A DNA stretch of 8,852 bases from Clostridia bacterium. GTDB lineage: Bacteria > Bacillota > Clostridia > Oscillospirales > Acutalibacteraceae. Made by a program: the position numbers and the translations under genes. Below, piece after piece: positions 6,845 through 8,852 of this stretch. The notes beneath the pieces are model-generated. The model searched no databases. It worked only from the letters and a program-made list of their open reading frames with translations, and had not been told where the DNA came from. The stretch is taken from the NCBI GenBank assembly GCA_017382915.1, contig JAFNZJ010000029.1, positions 1 to 8,852 on the forward strand, in the 5' to 3' direction. Position 1 is the first letter of the stretch. Every line of letters starts with the position of its first letter.

Positions 6845-6965
6845 TTAGCGATAATTCGCCTAAAAAATTTTTTGTTATCTCGCCACCAGTCTTTTGGTGA
6901 GTGCTCCGGTCACACGAGGGAGCTGGCAAAACCACGGGTTTTATATTAGGGCAAAATAACGCGAC
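6845..6965. repeat. Gene-free stretch with two small inverted repeats, possible dispersed element
   Basis: Between spoVT and tex about 240 bases hold no credible gene. They contain CACCA/TGGTG (6884-6899) and GCTCC/GGAGC (6903-6923) close together, flanked on the left by the self-complementary AAAAAATTTTTT (6852-6863). The block reads like an intergenic repeat element; a GAGGGAGCTG-type core recalls palindromic repeats common in gut Clostridia, but that is memory, not a search result. Confidence 0.35.
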
Positions 6966-7003
6966 TTTTTCTCTTAAAGTTTAAGATTAACACATAAAAT
7001 ATC

Positions 7004-7030
7004 GGGCGCTTTTCATTAAGAAAAACGCCC
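7004..7030 (-). terminator. Probable terminator after spoVT
   Basis: GGGCGCTTTTC (7004-7014) pairs with GAAAAACGCCC (7020-7030), 10 of 11 pairs around a five-base loop. On the minus strand it lies 35 bases past the spoVT stop codon. The T-run after it is interrupted (GATATTTTA), so it may be weak. Confidence 0.55.
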
Positions 7031-7065
7031 TTAAACCCAAATTTAAAATTATCTTAACAGGTGGT

Positions 7066-7611
7066 TTAAAATTCTTCCATATTTTTGCCCAAAAATCCTG
7101 CCGCAACGGTGGCAAGCTTAATATCACTGGGTGAAGGCATAGTGGTTTCATCATCCCCCAAAAATACAACGACACCGGCAATATCGCCTGCGCTTATAAT
7201 GGGTGCCGCAATGGTAACGGGACGGTTAACCCCCTCCAACGCCAAAAAGCTATCATTGCGGTTGGCGTCGGATGTGTAAATTCGGCGCCCCTCCATAACA
7301 TCCTCCAAGGTGGTGGTTACGCGGCGCTCCAGCACCTCTTTTTTAGGTATACCTGCGGCGGCAATACAGTGGTCGCGGTCGCAAATAATTACAGTCTGCT
7401 CGGTACTTTTTACCAAAACATCACAGTAGGTTACGGCAAGCTCTGAAAGCTCACCAATGGGTGAATATTTTTTAAAAATAACCTCACCGTCACGGTCGGT
7501 AAAAATCTCCAATGGGTCTCCCTCTCTTATCCTCATTGTTCTTCTGATTTCTTTGGGAATAACAACTCTGCCTAAATCATCTATCCTACGAACAATTCCT
7601 GTTGCTTTCAT
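7066..7611 (-). CDS. spoVT: Stage V sporulation protein T, AbrB/GAF transcription regulator
   Basis: SpoVT is a DNA-binding regulator that tunes the sigma-G regulon in the developing forespore, so its presence points to an endospore former. Residues 1-45 form the swapped-hairpin AbrB-type DNA-binding domain (start MKATGIVRRIDDLGRVVIPKE, then IRRTMRIREGDPLEIF), nearly identical to the Bacillus protein as I recall it. Residues about 55-180 form the GAF-like domain, with VIICDRDHCIAAAG and ending AAGFLGKNMEEF. The 181 residues match the family length of about 178-180, and nothing is missing. The ATG at 7609-7611 is preceded by AAGGAG (7621-7626) at nine bases spacing. Upstream, a long inverted repeat spans this ribosome binding site and a candidate sigma-G promoter. 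No operon partner is evident. Confidence 0.97.
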   Translation of the reverse strand: MKATGIVRRIDDLGRVVIPKEIRRTMRIREGDPLEIFTDRDGEVIFKKYSPIGELSELAVTYCDVLVKSTEQTVIICDRDHCIAAAGIPKKEVLERRVTTTLEDVMEGRRIYTSDANRNDSFLALEGVNRPVTIAAPIISAGDIAGVVVFLGDDETTMPSPSDIKLATVAAGFLGKNMEEF

Positions 7612-7620
7612 ATATAAAAA

Positions 7621-7667
7621 CTCCTTGTCTTACAAATTTGTACTGTTAGTATCTGTAAAACAAGGAG
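7621..7667 (-). promoter_or_regulatory. 17-bp inverted repeat covering the spoVT ribosome binding site
   Basis: On the minus strand CTCCTTGTTTTACAGAT (7651-7667) can pair with ATTTGTAAGACAAGGAG (7621-7637) over 17 positions including two G-U pairs, with a 13-base loop. The right arm contains the AAGGAG that serves spoVT. If both arms are transcribed, the hairpin would hide the binding site. If transcription starts near 7640 instead, the same symmetry acts at DNA level, as an operator candidate. Confidence 0.6.
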
Positions 7668-7675
7668 ATTTATAC
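7647..7675 (-). promoter_or_regulatory. Candidate sigma-G (forespore) promoter for spoVT
   Basis: GTATA (7671-7675) fits the sigma-G -35 pattern GNATR. After a 17-base spacer GATACTA (7647-7653) fits the -10 pattern CATNHTA except for its first base. spoVT is sigma-G dependent in Bacillus subtilis, which makes the match more credible. The -10 box falls in the left arm and loop of the inverted repeat. Confidence 0.45.
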
Positions 7676-7680
7676 TGATT

Positions 7681-7721
7681 AAAAACAAAAACACGCCGAG
7701 CAAATTAGAGCCCGACGTGTT
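7681..7721 (-). terminator. Strong intrinsic terminator after the CFI-box gene
   Basis: On the minus strand AACACGTCGGGC (7710-7721) pairs with GCTCGGCGTGTT (7690-7701), 12 pairs with two G-U, followed by a T-rich tail TTTTGTTTTT (7681-7689). It ends transcription eight bases past the stop codon at 7730 and insulates spoVT. Confidence 0.85.
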
Positions 7722-7729
7722 GCTATATA

Positions 7730-8320
7730 TTACCAATTTTTATCTATGTAAGGCGTAGATTCCACGCCACGAGTTTGCAAATTGGCAACCATACGATCAA
7801 GTGTTCCTTTCCACATTCTCTTGAACAATTCGGTGTGACCGAACCACTTTACGAGAGTGGGACTAATTGTATAATAGATTTTGATGAATGTTTTACCATA
7901 CCAAGTTTGAGCAAGTGTGTAGTCTCGGTAACGGCGTAAAGTCCAAACTTCAGGACAATCGTAAGAGCCGTATACAGCAGTTGCGACATAGCAACCGCTG
8001 GACTTTGCTGGTTGAGAAACGGGAATATCTATACCATTTTCTTTTGCATATTCTTCCACCGCTTCTTTTGCTTCAGCCAGACCTGCACCTGTTGCCTCAC
8101 GATATATCTTTATAGCTTCCAATTTTTGACCACCGCCAAGAAGTGTTTCAATTCTTTTTGCAGTTTGCGCATCGACACCATCAATATTGCTATATTCGTT
8201 TTCAAGATATTGTTTGTCTTCTTCGGAAAGTTCTTCACCATCGATTTTTTGATTTGCGAATTCGTTTAAAAGTGATTGGACTTCCGCATTAGATTGTACA
8301 AATTTATCTCTAGAAAATTT
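7730..8320 (-). CDS. CFI-box protein with L7/L12-like segment, 5' end missing
   Basis: The function is unknown. The frame is open from a TAG at 8336-8338 to the stop at 7730, but contains no ATG, GTG or TTG before a TTG at 8120-8122, so the natural start is lost; about 196 residues remain from 8320. In order: a charged N-terminal part (FSRDKFVQSNAEVQSLLNEF, then many E/D); KLEAIKIYREATGAGLAEAK and following residues, very like the helical C-terminal domain of ribosomal protein L7/L12; then CYVATAVYGS, LRRYRDYTLAQ and YYTISPTLV, the conserved blocks of the CFI-box C-terminal domain. A short product could be made from the internal TTG, but no ribosome binding site precedes it. Codon choice (more C-ending and CGT/CGA arginines) differs from tex and htpG. 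The upstream sequence belongs to a PHP gene, so this is a truncated gene at a junction. Confidence 0.75.
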   Translation of the reverse strand, partial: KFSRDKFVQSNAEVQSLLNEFANQKIDGEELSEEDKQYLENEYSNIDGVDAQTAKRIETLLGGGQKLEAIKIYREATGAGLAEAKEAVEEYAKENGIDIPVSQPAKSSGCYVATAVYGSYDCPEVWTLRRYRDYTLAQTWYGKTFIKIYYTISPTLVKWFGHTELFKRMWKGTLDRMVANLQTRGVESTPYIDKNW

Positions 8321-8586
8321 TGCACGTCTAACAAACTATTTTCTATAAACAACGCAAGAACGTGCAGTTCTTTTCCGTTATAATCAGAGGAAATTTCCAC
8401 TCCGGCGATCGCCTCTACGCTAGAACTCTTACTAGCAGTTAAAAATGGGTTTATCCCGGAAACCGTGTTGTGATCGGTTAAAGCAAGGGCGCGTAACCCT
8501 AGAGTCTCGGCTAATCGTACCAACTCTTTTGGCTCGCAAGCGCCGTCGGAAAAGTTTGAGTGCGTGTGCAAATCACATAGTTCCAT
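8266..8586 (-). pseudogene. PHP-domain phosphoesterase, C-terminally truncated
   Basis: PHP-domain proteins are metal-dependent phosphoesterases; short stand-alone relatives include the TrpH/YciV nucleases. The first 93 residues match the family: CDLHTHSNFSDG (H7, H9, D14), ALTDHNTVSG (D38, H39), GVEIS (E64) and ELHVLALF (H75), all expected metal ligands of the N-terminal half. After NFLE (residue 93) the sequence stops resembling the family and ends 13 residues later (INLYNLMRKSNHF), so roughly the last 150-190 residues and the remaining metal ligands are missing. It should be inactive as read. The ATG at 8584-8586 is chosen because GGTGG stands five bases upstream; an ATG four codons earlier (8598) is possible. 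The upstream gene ends just before it, suggesting a shared transcript. Confidence 0.8.
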
Positions 8587-8604
8587 ATTTACCACCATAT
8601 ATCG

Positions 8605-8852
8605 CTAATCATCTAAGCACGAATCCACGCTTACGTACTCAGCCACAAACGTTTTAGAATCTAAATTATATTTTTTAGTCAATTCTTCAAGCGTTAGATT
8701 TTGCTTAAATATCTCGTCTAAGGTTTCTTCGCTTAAATTATCAATCGGCTCGAAATACGCACGATTAGCGCTAGCTCTAGATACGAATGAACGATAATCC
8801 CAACCACCCTCGTCGTAATCACTATCGTCAAACTCGCAAAACACCGAAAAAC
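8605..8852 (-). CDS. Hypothetical acidic protein, C-terminal end, cut by window edge
   Basis: I do not recognise this protein. The frame is open at the window edge and ends with TAG at 8605-8607, leaving at least 82 residues. The visible part is acidic (EFDDSDYDEGGWDYRSF near its start), with a helical stretch SEETLDEIFKQNLTLEELTKKYNL and a C-terminal SVDSCLDD. No membrane segment or metal motif is seen. A GTG at 8842-8844 could be a start but has no visible binding site within the window, so the true start is probably outside. It stands six to eighteen bases upstream of the PHP gene on the same strand, likely the same operon. Its sequence style (frequent CTAG, CGA codons) agrees with the PHP gene and differs from the rest of the window. 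Confidence 0.55.
   Translation of the reverse strand, partial: FSVFCEFDDSDYDEGGWDYRSFVSRASANRAYFEPIDNLSEETLDEIFKQNLTLEELTKKYNLDSKTFVAEYVSVDSCLDD

Noticed and set aside
8012..8269. Plus-strand open frames antisense to the CFI-box gene
   Set aside because: They are phenylalanine/cysteine-rich mirror frames of a recognisable minus-strand protein, without binding sites.
8266..8335. Programmed frameshift joining the PHP and CFI-box frames
   Set aside because: No slippery heptamer is evident and the PHP protein lacks half its own domain before the switch, so a productive fusion is unlikely; a junction explains it better.

Overview
The window looks like chromosomal DNA of an endospore-forming, low-GC Clostridia-type Firmicute. 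The support is a textbook SpoVT, a T-box leader, sigma-A type promoters with TTGACN/TATAAT-like boxes, strong GGAGG-like ribosome binding sites and a DUF1292 protein. Assignment below class level is not supported. Every convincing gene is on the minus strand, so gene order is described right to left.

Right edge (8852-8312): the end of an unrecognised acidic protein, then a PHP-domain phosphoesterase that loses its C-terminal half. At about 8295-8322 the PHP frame runs into a different gene. That gene encodes a CFI-box protein with an L7/L12-like helical segment (7730-8320); it has lost its own start codon and ends at a strong terminator. The two broken genes meet at one point and the sequence style differs on either side, so this is a recombination scar or an assembly join.

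Middle (7680-3831): spoVT, with a long inverted repeat that overlaps a possible sigma-G promoter and covers its ribosome binding site; a gene-free stretch with small inverted repeats; then tex (S1-domain RNA-binding protein) and a HAD/Cof-type phosphatase, two nucleotides apart and probably one operon from a clear promoter. A terminator hairpin follows.

Left-middle (3831-1548): htpG (Hsp90), then a DUF1292 protein with its own very good promoter. Left (1547-897): about 650 bases without a secure gene. They hold three small hairpins joined by ATTTAGC linkers, a 96-bp tandem repeat (three units plus a remnant) and a GC-rich hairpin-rich block, bounded by a symmetric terminator. The repeat's unit length is a multiple of three and its changes are mostly synonymous in one frame.

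Left edge (800-1): a sigma-A promoter, a T-box leader whose specifier reads as the isoleucine codon ATC, and the start of ilvA (threonine ammonia-lyase), cut by the window edge. The leader fits control of isoleucine synthesis by uncharged tRNA-Ile. Most genes are housekeeping or stress functions (protein folding, RNA-linked accessory factor, sporulation regulator, amino acid synthesis). I see no complete defence, secretion or biosynthetic system. The unusual material is the repeat block, the spoVT leader and the broken junction.
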